Notes: a model not told the origin generated them from the sequence alone. A DNA stretch of 64,000 nt from Stercorarius parasiticus (GCA_013396915.1 VWZL01001979.1:62001-126000), one strand, 5' to 3'. Positions 14,525 through 28,300 are shown, counted from the first letter of the stretch. Numbers and translations are program-made.

Positions 14525-14870
14525 TGTATTGGGTTTGCGTGTCAAGGTTTTGGTAGTGGGAGGGCTACAGGGGTAGGTTCTGTGGGAAGCTGCTAGAAGC
14601 TTCCCCCATGTCCGTTATATCCAATGCCAGCCAGTTCCAAGAAGGGCCTGCTGCTGGTCAAGGCTGAGCCCATCAGCGATGGGTGTAGCACCTCTGTGAC
14701 AATGTATTTAAGAAGGGGTAAAACCTGCACAACAGCAACTGCAGCTGGAGAGAGGAGTGAGAATACGTGAGAGAAACAACCTGCAGCCACCAAAGTCAGT
14801 GAAGAAGGAGGGGGAGGAGGTGCACCTGGTGCCAGAGCAGATTCCGCTGTAGCCTGGGGAGGACATAGGT
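14525..14870 (+). repeat. ERV long terminal repeat, 3'-truncated copy
   Basis: Seen: GGGTTTGCGTGTCAAGG, GAAGCTGCTAGAAGCTTCCC, CAAGGCTGAGCCCATCA, TATTTAAGAAGG and GTCAGTGAAGAAGGAGG occur in the same order as in the LTR at 15216. The TATTTAAG at 14705-14712 is the likely TATA-type element of the U3. Similarity fades at about 14870, so the 3' half (R/U5 and the internal array) is missing. By eye the two copies are roughly 80-85% identical with private differences, so they are probably separate old insertions and not the two ends of a recent provirus. No viral gene is present. Confidence 0.82.
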
Positions 14871-15215
14871 CACCTTCTGAGTCCAACAGAGAGCTTGCTA
14901 TAGCCTGTGCCTTGAACACTTCTCCTGAGATATTAGTGTCACTTTTCACTTTGAGATGTTCTCAGGTCCCTGACTAGCTCACAAACATTTAGGAAAAAGG
15001 GAGTGACCAAGAGACTCTATATCTCATTGCATGAAAAAATAGAAATCAAAGGAGCACATAAGATCAACTGACAGCTTCCCTGTATTTTACACGCTGTCAA
15101 ATTATTATCAGTCTGAAAATGATCACTTGTTCAAACTTTTCTGTAGTACAGTCTTTAATATACGGGACACAGGAGTGAAGCAGAAGAGATCAAAACACCT
15201 GTTGCCATCTTGCCT
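14871..15215. other. Unique spacer between the two LTR copies
   Basis: 345 bp of AT-rich sequence with no resemblance to retroviral genes, a primer-binding site or a polypurine tract that I can recognise. This argues against the flanking LTRs being one simple provirus, although a large internal deletion cannot be excluded. Confidence 0.45.
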
Positions 15216-16288
15216 TGTACAAGGTTTGCATGGCAAGGCTTTGGCAGCGGGGCGGCTAAAGGGGTGTCTTCTGTGAGAAGCTGCTAGAAGCTTCCCCTAC
15301 GTCTGATAGAGCCAATGCTCCAAGACAGACCTGCTGCTGGCCAAGGCTGAGCCCATCATCGATGGTGGTAGCACCTCTGTGATAACATATTTAAGAAGGG
15401 AAAAAAATTACAAACTGTGCAACAGCAACCAGGAGAGAGGCATGAGAGAAACAACTCTGCAGACATCAAGGTCAGTGAAGAAGAAGGGGAAGGAGGTGCT
15501 CCAGGCACCACAGCAGAGATTCCCCTGCAGCCCACCGTGAAGACCATGGTGAAGCAGGCTGTCCCCCTGCAGCTCATGGAGGTTAACGGTGGAGCAGATA
15601 TCCCCCTTCATGACACCATGCTGGAGCAGGTGGATGCTTGAAGGAGGCTGTGACCCCATGGGAAGCCCTCACTGGAGCAGGCTCCTGGCAGGACCTGTGA
15701 CCCCGTGGAGAGAGGAGCCCATGCTAGAGCAGGTTTACTTGCAGGACTTGCGACTCCCTGGGGGATCCATGCTGGAGCAGTCTGTTCCTGAAGGACTGCA
15801 CCCTGTGGAAAGGGCCCACGCTGGAGCAGTTCATGGAAGACTGTCTCCTGTGGAGGGACCCCACACTGGAGCAGGTGAAAAGTGTGAGGAGTCCTCTCCT
15901 TGATGAGGAAGAACAGCAAAAACAACGTATGATGAACTGACCACAATGCTCATTCCCCATCCCCCTGGACCAGCTGGGGGAGAAGGTAGAGACAATTGAT
16001 AGTGAAGTTGAGCCTGGGAAGAAGAGAGTGGTGGGGGGAAGGTGTTTTAAGATTTAGGGGTTGTTTTCTTATTATCCTACTCTGATTTGATTGGTAATAA
16101 ATTAAATTACTTTTTTTCCCCAAGTAGAGTCTGTTTTGCCCGTGACAGTAATTGCTGAGCAATCTCCCTGTCCTTAACTCAGCCCATGAGCCTTTTGTTA
16201 TACTTTCTCTCCCCTGTCCAGCTGAGTTGGGGAGTGGTAGAGTGGCTTTAGTGGGCACCTGGTGTCCAGCCAGGGTCAACTCACCACA
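15216..16288 (+). repeat. ERV long terminal repeat, near-complete solo LTR (about 1.07 kb)
   Basis: Seen: starts near TGTACAAGGTTTGCATGG and ends GGGTCAACTCACCACA, with TG...CA termini. A TATTTAAG element lies at 15388-15395, AATAAA at 16096-16101, and the terminal part has CCAGCTGAGTTGG and GGGCACCTGGTGTCCAGCC. The middle (15590-15875) is an imperfect array of about 50-bp units. Known: this resembles a long ERV LTR that is common in neoavian genomes; I am naming the type by recall, not by search. No convincing target-site duplication is visible (TGCCT before, GTGTG after), so the exact 5' edge or one flank may be altered. ORFs here are LTR shadows, not genes. Confidence 0.85.
15590..15875 (+). 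repeat. Imperfect tandem array of about 50 bp inside the LTR
   Basis: The word CTGGAGCAG (or CTAGAGCAG) starts at 15621, 15672, 15724, 15772, 15821 and 15866, spacings of 51, 52, 48, 49 and 45 bases, usually preceded by CCC(A/T)(C/T)G and followed by a CCTG-rich stretch. A further GTGGAGCAG at 15590 may be a partial unit. The units are diverged and of unequal length, so the array is old and probably part of the LTR family's structure. Confidence 0.75.
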
Positions 16289-18765
16289 GTGTGGCAGCAA
16301 AATCATGACATGTAGATTAGAAGAGTATTTAATTTCAAATCAGCTACTCTCCATATTTTGCATTATATGAAACAATACCTGACTGCACCCATATGACACA
16401 CTTCACATTCTACATGGAAAATGATTAAAAATGGCTGTTAAAAGGAAGAAAATATAACAAGGCGGATGCAATCTTTTTTAGCAGAGAACAAAACCTCAGC
16501 TTTTAAATACAACGCTGAATTTTATTTGCTGAAGAAAGTTTGAAAGAAGAATTGTATGTGATGTATCATCATGTGGTTAAACCCTTGACTATACCATATG
16601 CCTCGAGTGAAGAGCAGCATTGGAAAGGAAAAATAGAGGTAATACATTAGTGAGTCCCACTGACTGTAAATATTACCAGTAAACAATTTTTGCTGTTAAA
16701 GTGGCAGAAAGCAAAAATGATGATGGAACCGTAAAAAGGCCTGAATGTATTTTAAGGGATATGCTACAGCTAAAGCAAAAATAAGAGGCGTATCAACAGA
16801 TTGCGATGAAACTCTGTTGTCTCTGTTATGGAGTATCTCAAGCTAGACAGTTGCAATGATCCACTTGCCATTAAATCCATGGTTTCAGTGGTCTTACAAA
16901 TATGATAAAGTACTTGGGTTATTCAGGATATGAAGGGAATGCAGTCTGGGTTACCCCAATTAATAATCTGTGATCTTAAAAAAAGCTAGCAAAACCCCCA
17001 ACAAACCTAGCAAAACAAAAAAAACAAGGAAAAAAAAAAGAGCGGGAGGTAAATTACTGTACTACATATAAAATTCTCTAATCTCTGGCTTTCACATACT
17101 TCATAAGCAGTAAGATTGGCTAAGAGTCTCAACCCCTCAGTTGCCAGTACCATTCCCTGTTGGAGGCAACACCACCGCAGGACAATCACTAGGACAGAAT
17201 GTATAACCATGGTTCAGTTGCTCCTCTTCACAGCTCAGTACCTTAATACAAATCCACCTGGCTTACACTAAAATGCCAAACTGGGTGATGAGATGCAGGC
17301 ATACATTCCTTCATCTGACACAGAAGTGGAGCAGACAGCTCGAACAGGCACTGCCAGCATTATCTGTCAGAGCTCTGAATGAGTTCATCTAGAACTGGAA
17401 ATTTATACTGGACAAGGGCAAGTTTATGTGACACCTTTTTTTTTTGGACTATATGGCTGTATCTAATTTGGAAAACAAAGATGACAAGCTACCTTTAATA
17501 GCCAAATAATACTCATGCAAGTATGTTTTCCTACAGTTTGGGTTACAAATGTTAAATTATCATCTTCTGCACGCTCTCTGCTGCTATATATACATTATTT
17601 GATATCTCATAGTATGTTCATCTGGTCCTTCTTGTTATAACTGCACTGTTATGCTATATAAGATGTTACAGAATTCACTTTTGAAAATCTCCTTCAAAGA
17701 TACTTTTAAACAATGGATTGATGATCAGACTTGCATATCAAATAGCATTGTACATACTCATTTTTATGCACTATAAACAATTCTTGCAGTTCCTCTACTG
17801 ATTTTAAAGTGCAATACCGTTTTGTTGTTGTTTTTCAATAATTCTCCCATCAGCAAGGTACCACTCCAAAACTGAATCAAATGTTATCAAGATGTCTTGC
17901 TCCCAATGTTTTGTATGGTGCATACTAACTGCGAAGACATTGATTCACTACATCATCAAAAAGGGTGGGAATTTTCTCTTTTAACTTGAGTGATCTGAAA
18001 GTTAGACAGCTAGACTTCTGGAGAAGGAAGTTGAAGGTGTGATGTAGTCACTAGAATTCCATGATTCCAGCACAGTTTTGGGGACGTGTGGTTGTTGGGA
18101 AATACCTGCAGAAATAACTTTCTCAGGTGATTGCACCCAAGTACCTGGAATGATGGATTTTTGGACTGCATCTGGCAAACTCAAAACTAATAAACAAACA
18201 AATAATACATACAGTGTTTGTATCCTATTTGCATATAAAGAAAGCAAAAGTAGGATGCAAAGATACTCCAATTATAAACTAATACCAGCAATAAGAGGAC
18301 AAACAGCAAGAAGAAAATATAATTATTAACAAGAACAATAATCAAGCAATTTAGTCAGCAAAACGATTGTGTTTGAACTAGGAGAGTGGATATTGGCAGT
18401 GGGGAAAATAATGGCCCCTAGATATTTCAGTATTAAAATGTGAAGCATTTAAGCATTACAGAGGAAAAAACAAAACTGCATAGGCAGACCATAAAATCTC
18501 ATGTAATAGAAATACTAGAAAAATGGTAGAATAACAAATACATTGGAACGGAGGTTTTCAAAGGAAGGTATTCTTCTGAAAAAAAGCAGGGAGTGGGGGT
18601 AGCATTACACAAAGCTGTTACGGTAGACTACAATTCTTTCTCAGGAAAAAAAAAAGGATGATGCTCCCATAATGTTCAATAGCTATAAAAAATCTGAACC
18701 TCAGTAATTTACTTCTTGATGATACGTTTGAAATTGCTAAAGTGTACAATAATATTGGGTGGGGG
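16289..18765. other. AT-rich intron-like sequence
   Basis: No gene or named repeat recognised. Contains A-rich stretches near 16975-17045. The 89-codon minus frame at 18002-18271 and the overlapping plus frame have no recognisable content. Confidence 0.5.
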
Positions 18766-19340
18766 TGTGCCTACCTGGCCCACCTTCAGCAAAATGTCCT
18801 CAAAACCAACAGCTGATAACAAAGGGACATGAGTGTGTAACAGTGTGTGATGGGACACTGAAACCCACCTGAGTGTTTGGCCCAAACTGCTAATGCTAAG
18901 GAGGAACTCCACGACACCATCAGCCAGACAAAGCAGTAACCAGGGAATTACAAAGAGACTTATGAAACAAAGGAGTCAGCTTAATATGCAGTGTAGAAGG
19001 ACAGAAATTTGTAAAAGGTGTGGGGGGAGGCGGGGTCAGGAGCAGTGACCACGGTTGAGCACCTCAGGGCATCGCCTGGTAGTATTCCCAGCCCTGCCTG
19101 GATGAGGCCCACCAGCTCTATGTGGGGCACAGGAGCTCCCTGCATCCAGCCAGGGACACACAGTGTGGGGGCGGGATGGGAGGACCCATCCTCAGCAGTG
19201 GCAGGGGTGGATGCTCAGCTGGAGCACCCACCTCTCCACATGATCTGCATATCGGGGACCCACACTTTTTAGTGTTTGTGAAATCCACATGGGAGGGGCT
19301 GGGTGTGCACACCAGGTGTATACATACGGGGGTTAGTTAA
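18766..19340. repeat. Probable LTR-like or other GC-rich insertion
   Basis: Seen: an abrupt rise in GC, especially 19018-19330, within otherwise AT-rich DNA. The segment begins near TGTGCCTACCTGGCCCACC and includes CACCTGAGTGTTTGGCCC and CCTGCATCCAGCCAGGGACA. Open frames occur on both strands (84, 72 and 64 codons) and look like composition effects. Inference: the sharp edge, TG start and composition fit a diverged ERV LTR, but I found no second copy here, no clear CA end and no target duplication. Edges are approximate and orientation is undecided. Confidence 0.38.
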
Positions 19341-22300
19341 CGGAAGTTGCTTAGAAATTTGTAGATGTTTATTAACATTCTGCAGTGTCTAATACTGTGG
19401 TGTATCTGTCGCATTGACAATACCGACCTGGAATATTTAGTTCGCTTATTGCCATGTCATTAATAAATCAACAAATTACTTCATTCCCGGTTTAAACCAC
19501 ATGAATTAAGCAGCTATTCTCTGTGACAAATATCGATATAAAATTTAAGATAGGAAAAGAACTGCCAGCATAGGCTGCATCTAGCTTCGTATACTATGTA
19601 GTTCTGAAAAAGAACAGACTGTTGTGCTTACATATTTAGGAAACTCTGTAAGTCAAAGTGAAAGTACTAGCTAATTTTACACACCTCTTTGAACTAGGAA
19701 GTGCTTGAAAGTGAACAATCTGAATTACTGTTTGAGACAAAACAAAGTTGGTCTAAATTGAGAAACTAGGTGTACACAGAAAAAAATGCAGAAGTGAACA
19801 ACCAAATAATTAACGATATCGCACTGTGGATGATTTGTTTCAAACACAGATGAAAGCCCTTAATGGACAAGATCTTTGAAGCACTCAGTTGGCTAAAAGC
19901 AGATGCAAATGTTCATGGTCATGTTCTCTGCAGAATAAAGGAGAGCCCTGAATTAGACTCCCACTTTTCAGACAGAACTAATTGGTTATTACTTAAGATT
20001 TCTATTCTCTTTCTGATAATGGAAAAAAATCAGCCCACTTCCCTTTTTTCTTGAGAAAGAACTATAGTCAAACCAGAAAGAATAAGACAAACATAACGTT
20101 GTTTACTAGTAGCTATGGTGACTGCTTGTAGGAAAGGGTAATATGTTCACAGAGGAAAGAAAAATCTCTCACTGTCTCCTCCTTAGAGTAAAACCAAGCC
20201 AAACCAAACCAGTTCATTTGTTAATATATATTACTTTATGCAAGCCAGCAGAGTGGGAAGGGAAATAACTTCCTACAGTTCAATGCATTAATTGGAAAAT
20301 TGTTCTAGGAAGGATGTTGCAAAGACTTCAGGAATTTCGATGCAATATGATTATATCATCTTTCTGTGCTCAAGATCTCTGTAATAGCTAACAGCTTTTT
20401 AATAATTATCTCCTTCCAGAAAGCCGGATGATAGCGAGGAGGGAAAATGTTAATAGTTCACGCAATAGTCAGGATTATTGGCACACTATCATTATAAATA
20501 ATTGAATCAAGTAAGTCTCCTGGCTGTAACATATCCTTGAGATGTTGGATTCTTATTCATATTGATGCGGTTCTGGGACACAATATTGATTTAATCATTC
20601 TTTTCTATTAAATCAGTGTTGAGAAAACAGGCCAGATTTATATTCCTCTATGTGTTCATTCCAAAACAGGGAGATCTGAAAGTATTTATTTGCAATTGCC
20701 CTTTCTGTTTGCACTGCACTTATTCAGAAGCCATTTTTAAGCTGGACTACCAAAATGCTGTACTGCTTAATCATGAGCTGGTATGCATTCTGCTAACAGT
20801 GGGCTCTAAGGAACACATCAAGTCATTGTATTTCAGCAACATTAAATACATATTAATGCCTAAAATATTGAAAGACAAATGTGACAGAATTGACTTTATA
20901 TTAGTTCAGAGCTTACAGTCTACCCCTGCTGTTATTAATCAGGCCTGTGAGGATCACTTAGTCACTCTATGGTAAAGGTTGCAAAGTCATCTCAAGATGA
21001 AATTCTCAGACTTCTCAGCAACACATACACTTATCTGCGACTGCTATCACTAGAGGTAGAACAGGTTTTGCCCTTTTCTTTGTCTCAGAAGTAAGAGGCA
21101 ACTGGATTTCTCTTTTCCCCAGTTTCACTGTATGCTGACATCCGTAGTGCCACACGCTGGTAGCAGCAAGCCAGAGACAGCACAGCAATTTCTCTCCTAC
21201 AGAGTCATTCATCCAGCAGTCTGAAATGGCTCAAACAGCGCTTTATTGCTCTGTTTTCTGTCTCTCGTTACACCGCCCTGTCTCGCCCATTGTAGCTGGC
21301 TACACTTCTCTGAAAAGAATAATCAAGGCAGAGGTGCAGAAATTTTTAATCAACAGGACTGCAGCGGTTTTGATGGTATCCTCCCTGCACCCAGAATTTA
21401 CCTTCTATCCATAGAAACCACTTAATAAGTTCAAGACATTTTTATGCACTTCTGACTGCAGGTCCTTCATTGATTTCTAAGGATGATCCAGCTGAGTACG
21501 GCAATGAAACAAGCACCTTAAGAACTTTTATTAGGTTCTAAATGAGATACTGTTTCTCAGATTTCCCTCCTGTTGTTTTCTGTTCAGTTCTATAATGCAG
21601 ATCAATACAATCCAGAGTTATCCTGGGTGAACAAAAAGTTCTCGAATGCATCCAGCTGTGGGCTTGATTAGATTTTCACTTCACTAGTATAAATCAGAGT
21701 AACTCCACATAAGGCGAGGGAATCTCACCACTCCAAAATGGTGTAATCTCAGACGTAAAAGGAAAATCAAGTTCCGTTTTCTTTCTTTTTTCACTGTCAG
21801 TGTTAGTTCCAAATCCTGCATCAGAGGATGAAGCTCCTTTACATGTAAACACTGAATTGTATGATTACTAATTATTAATGATTACAACATTTGGGCAGAG
21901 AGGAATATGCCCCTAACATCTGCTGGCAAGAAAGATAATTGGAGATGCTGCCTGAAAGAATCTGCCTCTGTGACTCAGAAGTCAGTGCGTAATTCCTGTT
22001 TGAAGAAAGGTAAGTGTTTTGAAGAAATTCTGGTTACAGGCATAAGTTAGCTCAAACAAAAGGCAGTTCTGATGGATGGCTGGAATATGCTGATTTCATT
22101 TCTTTAATAGCATAATGTATTCCTGGTTTTTTGCTTATGCTCATTCTGCTTTCAAAAAAGGAAAAAAAAAGTCTCTAGTTTAATTCCTATATTATAAATA
22201 CAGGACAAAAAAATATGTTTTCTGTGGTGTGAATGAAAATAAGGTAGCAATGCTATGCAGCCTCTTGCCTATGTGCTTACACACTTCACTGTGCAAGGAT

Positions 22301-25300
22301 GCCTTCACAAACACAGCATTTCTACTAAAATACATCATTCACTAAATCTCACTGAATCTACTTACAGAAGAAATCCTTTTGGGAGTGAAGTAGCTTGATC
22401 AGCCCACACGGAGCACTGTTCTTCAGCGTAACATAGAAAGGGAAACGAAATCAGGAAGAGCATAGGAAAAAACTCCCAAATACCACAGTAGTAGAGAAAA
22501 AAGAGGATACACTTGAATGGAAACAAACAACTACAATTTCCCTTCCTTCCCATGCACACAGAATTTTTTCATGCCAATATTTACTAGGTTAAGCAGCACA
22601 GAAAAATTATTAGATGTAAGTGACCCTGATTCCTCCTTAGTGAAAAAGATACTGCAATGAAGCACAGAACGAAAAAGGTGGGAGCAGTTGCAGAAAATGG
22701 CACACCACTGCTGGGCATTATTACTCCTGTTCTCCCGAGGTCTTAATTTAGAGCATGTTGTTTTTTTTTTTAAAAAAAAACCCAAAAAACCTGCAGAGAA
22801 AAAAATGCAGTGTGGAGGAGGGACTGAGGTTATAGGAGACAAAGAACGTTGTAAGGATCTTAAAATACTTGCAATACACGAACCCACAGTGACTAAATAT
22901 GCCCCAACACAGTACAATCTTCTGTTTTGGTTTTTTTTTTTTTTTATTTCTGGTAAATCTCAGAGCGTTTCAAATGTTAGCTGACATAAGGATTGTCAGA
23001 AGCTCTGTTTCTTTCTCCTCTCTATGAAATTTAAACTGCAACATTTCTGCCAAGCTACTGCCAGTAGGAAGGAGCTTTTATGAGAAGAAAATTGCTTGAA
23101 TATGCTACTGGGGGATTTACTTTCTCTGTAGCCCTAGTTTTATTTAAATGTCATAAAAAGCTGGCAAAACCCAATTACCAGCAGCTCTGCAAAGTCCTCC
23201 TTTAGCTCACCTCTAAGATTTACTGCATTTTGTCCAGAGGGGCTTTAGTGCAAGGTCCATTTCTCTAGCTGGGAGTGGGTGGCATTTCAGCTGTAGGTGG
23301 CAGTAACTCACAGCTCTTCCATTTCAGAACTGAGCGGAAGATTAAAACCAGACCAGGCACACAGAACAGTGTTTCACTCAGATGCAGCAGAACAAAATAT
23401 GAAAAAGGATTTTTCCCAGCCAAGGATCACAGGGTTTTCCTGGCAAAGAAAAGGAGATTTTGAAGCACCCATTTACATAAATTACGATCTCTTTTTTTTT
23501 AAATAAATTGTACAAATCAAGTATTTTTCTTTACCTCAGTTTGGAGGGCTTTTTTTTGAGAAAAGGGCTATTTTGCATACACGGGCTCTTGAATAGTGTA
23601 TAATCAGAAGTCTGCAGAGTAAAAAGATGAAATTTGACATAAGATTGACCTTTGTCATTTTGTCTCCGATTTTATTTTTGTAAATTGGGGTAATGTGCGG
23701 TGCGTGAACTCAGGGTGCTCTGGGTGTACTTTTGGGTTTGAGGCTGAGGTTGCAGTGTTCTCGTCTAAGGAAAGCTAATGGCACATGTACCTAGCTGCTT
23801 AGAGTAAAATGATAGAATAAGCGATCTGTGTCAAGGACTAGAGAAATACATGTATGTTTACAGAGTTACTAAAAATGCATATTATCAAGACTAGCCTACA
23901 GAAAATGGTTGCAAATTTAAACCTCTGGGAGTTAGGAACTGCCCAATTCATACTGAAAAAACCACACCCCAAAATATGGAGAAAACCAAACTGATAAACA
24001 AAATCTTTATATATTCATACATACCAATTTATCTATGCATACACTTATATAATAATGCACAACTGTTTTTGCTACTGCACAAACACTTAACTGCAAAAAA
24101 TGGATCAAACTGAAGTTTTAACTACGTGAGTTCTAGGCAGAAAAAAATTATGTTCATTTCAATTAGCATTTTGTACACATTCTGCACCTAGCAAGATTAG
24201 TTCATACCCACAAATGCCATCTTGTTCATATTAAATCATAGCATTTTACCATCAAAAAACAGGACAAACATCCTCTCATTTTAAAATTAGGTATTATAAC
24301 CCCACATCTTCTCCTAGATCATCAACCCAGCTTTAAAGACCTGCTTGAAAACAAGCAAGCAACTGTCTATAAATACAAAGAGTGTTTTGATACTGAATCC
24401 TGCTCCATCTCAATATTGGCTTGCCTTGCAGTAGTTCATATGCAAAACATGCTCTCCTACAGATGGAATCCACTTGTCCTTGCTATTAAGCGAAACACAG
24501 CAGGACCCAGAGAGCATTTGCTGAAGCTGAAAACTGACTTTATAATTTAGCCTTCAATCTTGAGCTGGCATAACTATCACATTATAAATCTGGATGCTGA
24601 GTCTCAACACTTGTAAAGCAAATAAAACAAACACCTGATTGCTTTGTCTTTTTCACTGCAGTTTAAGCATACATAGTAAAGCTAGATTTCAATGTTAAAA
24701 AAAATCTTACATTTGTCCACTCAAAGAATTTCAGTGCCTCACAATTAAATATGTATCTGCCAACAGTGAAACAAATACCATTTGTCTACCTCGGTGTTTT
24801 TCAAAGCAGGGAAAATAGTAAGGATACTCAAAGACTGCATCATTTTCTAACATGTGAGTGGCTATATTTAACTTACTGTGAAACCAGATGCACGTTTATA
24901 CATTGCATTCTCCCTCCATCGTCCCTGCAACAGTGACAAATCAAGGAGCTGTTTCCAAGGGGCAGTGCAAAGCCTGTGTCCCACTTCAACTCTGCTTCTG
25001 GGGTTTAAGTAAATCTTAAGTAGGCAAATTTCACCCCAGGGAAGGCGAGGGTATAAGAATCATACTGACGGAATTAGAAACTGAGAGAAAGCATCAGGAA
25101 AAGGAAATGGATTATAACTCTGTTTCTGTGTAGTCTCTAGGCTAGAAGGTGACATTTATAACTTCTGCCTAATTGACAGGTTTAGTATTAGTCACCAGGA
25201 AGATTTTTTTAGGATACTGTCTTTTCGATAAAAGGAGAATAGGGCTGTACCAGGCACGAACTGAGGTAAAAGAAATTTCATCAAATTATCGGCTATAAGT

Positions 25301-28300
25301 GTATCATATAATTTGGAGTAAAAGCGCCTTATAGATGGTGTGTACAGGGGAGCAGAAGGGGAGATTCCAACCCTTTGGCAAACTTTCACCTTAACTTCTC
25401 CATGAAATCTGCTTGGGGGAAAGCTAAAAAAAGGTTAAAATAGCTACCCACCTTTACAATAAACAATTTATTTGATAATGGTTTTTAACGCCAAATGGTT
25501 TTCAGTCCAATTTAACCTAGATATTTCTAAATAGTTTATTCTCTCCATTACCTTCGTATATTTATCCAGGTAGCAACTCTGATCCATGTAACAATATCAT
25601 GAATACTAACGAATGCTAAGAAAAAAATCTGGATTACATAAAATGATAACATGATGAAAACAAGTTTAGCTGGAATTTTGGGATTTAAATCAATGTCTGA
25701 ATATTTCTGTAAGGTGTGAAATCCATAATTAATCCCTGAAGGTATCCAGGAAAGAGCTTAAATCTGGGCTAATGAACCACTGTGCTTGGTGTCCAGTCTA
25801 GAAATATACTGAACTGTTTCTGAAAATGGTTTACAGAACAGAAAAGTGGATGAATAATTGGGTGAGTCCGACAACTGAAATATAATGACACTATACTCTC
25901 ATATTATATCCTGCTACAAAAAAGAATAATTCCTGGATTTTCTTCAGCCTACAGATACTAGCAGTCTTCATGTTTTGCTTGAAGATTTGTGTTCAAAATG
26001 CTACCTGTTTGTAAGTCAAAAGCCCTTGCTGTTGAGAAGAGTTGTTTTAGGTTGAATACCTCTGTTATTGATGCCATATCATTTTCTAGCATATTTTTGT
26101 GTATTTTACAGTGACTTTTCTTTAGATTTTCCAGACCCCTGATCTGAATAATTCTGAAGAAAATAAATTAAATAAGCTGTGCATAGTTGCAGGGCTAAGA
26201 CTGTGATCAAGAAAAATAGAAAGAAATGGTTATTTACAGGACAACAATCATGCATCTTGAACAAACACTGTTCATTTATATTTCATTAATATTATTCACT
26301 CCCAATGTACTCCCGTTTGCATATCTTTTGGGGATTTTACCTATTTTATCAGTGTCCCCATCCAACTGGGGGGAGAGACAACATAAAGCACCCTCACCAA
26401 CAATATATTATAAAACTCCATACTATAGAAGACAATTATGAACAAGGAATAATACATACAGCACAACTATAGCCACAATATAATTAAACTGTTTGAGCGT
26501 ATATACATACACGTGTTTGTATCTGTGTTCCCACACAGATATTTAACTCACACTTCACTAATTCCTGATGATTGTAGCAAAGACAATGACATGGTAACTA
26601 AGTTATGAAACTTCACATCCTATTAGCAGCTTCAAAGGCTGTTTGGAAACAGAAAAGAAATGTCATGACCAGACCTGCTGGAACTGGAGGCTTATATACC
26701 CCTCTGTAATCTTGAGAAAATTTGCAGGGGAATGTAGAGAGAGATCTCTAATGTAAATAACAGTGCTCCACAGAGGAGCCCTTATAACTGGCAGTTTCAA
26801 TACTGGTTAAAAAACCACTCCTGATGCTGAGTAACTGTTTTCTATCTGGGACATTTCACCTTGGGGGATTCCCGAGGTGCTCCCTTCCACTGGTGTTTTT
26901 CAGAGCTTGATCTCATTTCGATTACAACCTACTCAGACATGAGTGTGAAAATCTGCTAGCACTTCCATGTTCTTTTATGTACACACCACAGTAAAGTATC
27001 CGTTAACGTACTTTGTATGTTAACATATATTGAAGTGGTGCAGGTAAAGAAATGAGTAGAATGTCCAAAACCTCATATGACTATTCATATGTCCCACTTC
27101 AAATGTCACAACCACATTAGAAGATGCTAAGAAGAACCAGCATGGTCAATCTTCTACATAGCTTCTCTTCAGAGCAATGAAATGTTTTCTTAACCGTCTG
27201 TAGAACTCCTCGGTGAGGCAATGTCAGAAGAAATCTAGTGCATTTCCTGACCCCCAAGTCAACTGAATTTTCCAAAGCACATAATAAAACTAAATTGATG
27301 GGCATACTGAGAAGGTGACCTGAATACAAGAGAACACAACACCCCTTACTAAACTTGCATGCCTCACGGAGTAATACAAATCATGGCTTGAATCCCCTGA
27401 TCCTCTGACTCATGACTCCTAAGCACTATCAGATTTTGAAGCAGAAAAACACCAATATTGGCTGTATTCTTACAAGCACACAAAGAGCATACTTCAACTG
27501 GGTATGACTAATAAGTCTGGTAACAATACAAACACAACTATTAAAAAGAGTAGCATGTCCCTAAAGGAAACATTAAGCCTTTAAAAGCTATGCAGGACTT
27601 TTTATTTAGTAATACAGTATTCTAGATAGGTAATTGAACAGTATTGATACCGAATAATTGATAAATGAGACAGACAGTAGTTAACTATTACTAAAAATAA
27701 TGACATCAGCTTTCAAGGTGCTGCTGTGAAATTATTTTTATTGTTCCACAACTAGTCTACAGCAATGCTAGATGGCTAGATGGCTCCAGGGATTATGGAA
27801 GATGCCAATGGACCCATATTAGGCCTTGTGCTCACCTCTTCTACTATGATTTGAGGTAATCTGAGGAGGGTACTGGTGAAGGACAAATGGATTTTTGTGG
27901 TTCTAGGGTCCTTTTATCTTCGTATTTCCTAATATATAGCTTACAGAGAATCAGTCTTCAAGAGCAGTTGTTTCTTACATATTTTTGTCCAAGATAGTCT
28001 TTTTTGAAGAGGGATGCACAAATTCTTTAGCAGGACACCAGGTAATTCTTAAATCTCTGGATTCTTTATGAATGACATACTGATCCATGCTCCCCTTCAC
28101 TTAAGAGTAATACACAACTTCCATTAGGTTTTTCCTAGTCAAAAAAATGGATTCCCTCCTTTACAACATGCGGGAGTCATATTTAATCAGAAATAACTGG
28201 AGCCAGTTGTGAGGAAGACGGTACAAGCACCACGTGTATTGACCCATGACAATGGGCAGTGAGAAAAAAATGAGGGACTAGTGAGGTTACCTTTGCCTTT

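Noticed and set aside
15356..15960. Several overlapping frames of 73-112 codons on both strands
   Set aside because: They fall in the LTR and its GC-rich array; overlapping frames on both strands with no domain are a composition effect, not genes.
14525..16288. A complete endogenous retrovirus
   Set aside because: No gag, pol or env sequence, primer-binding site or polypurine tract is visible between or beside the LTRs.
20616..20975. 119-codon plus-strand ORF as a possible small gene
   Set aside because: No recognisable domain, opens with a non-ATG TTG codon, no splice or promoter context; within chance expectation for 64 kb searched in six frames.
22531..22917. 128-codon minus-strand ORF
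   Set aside because: It depends on reading a homopolymer (the Phe/Lys-rich part) and overlaps a 98-codon frame on the other strand.
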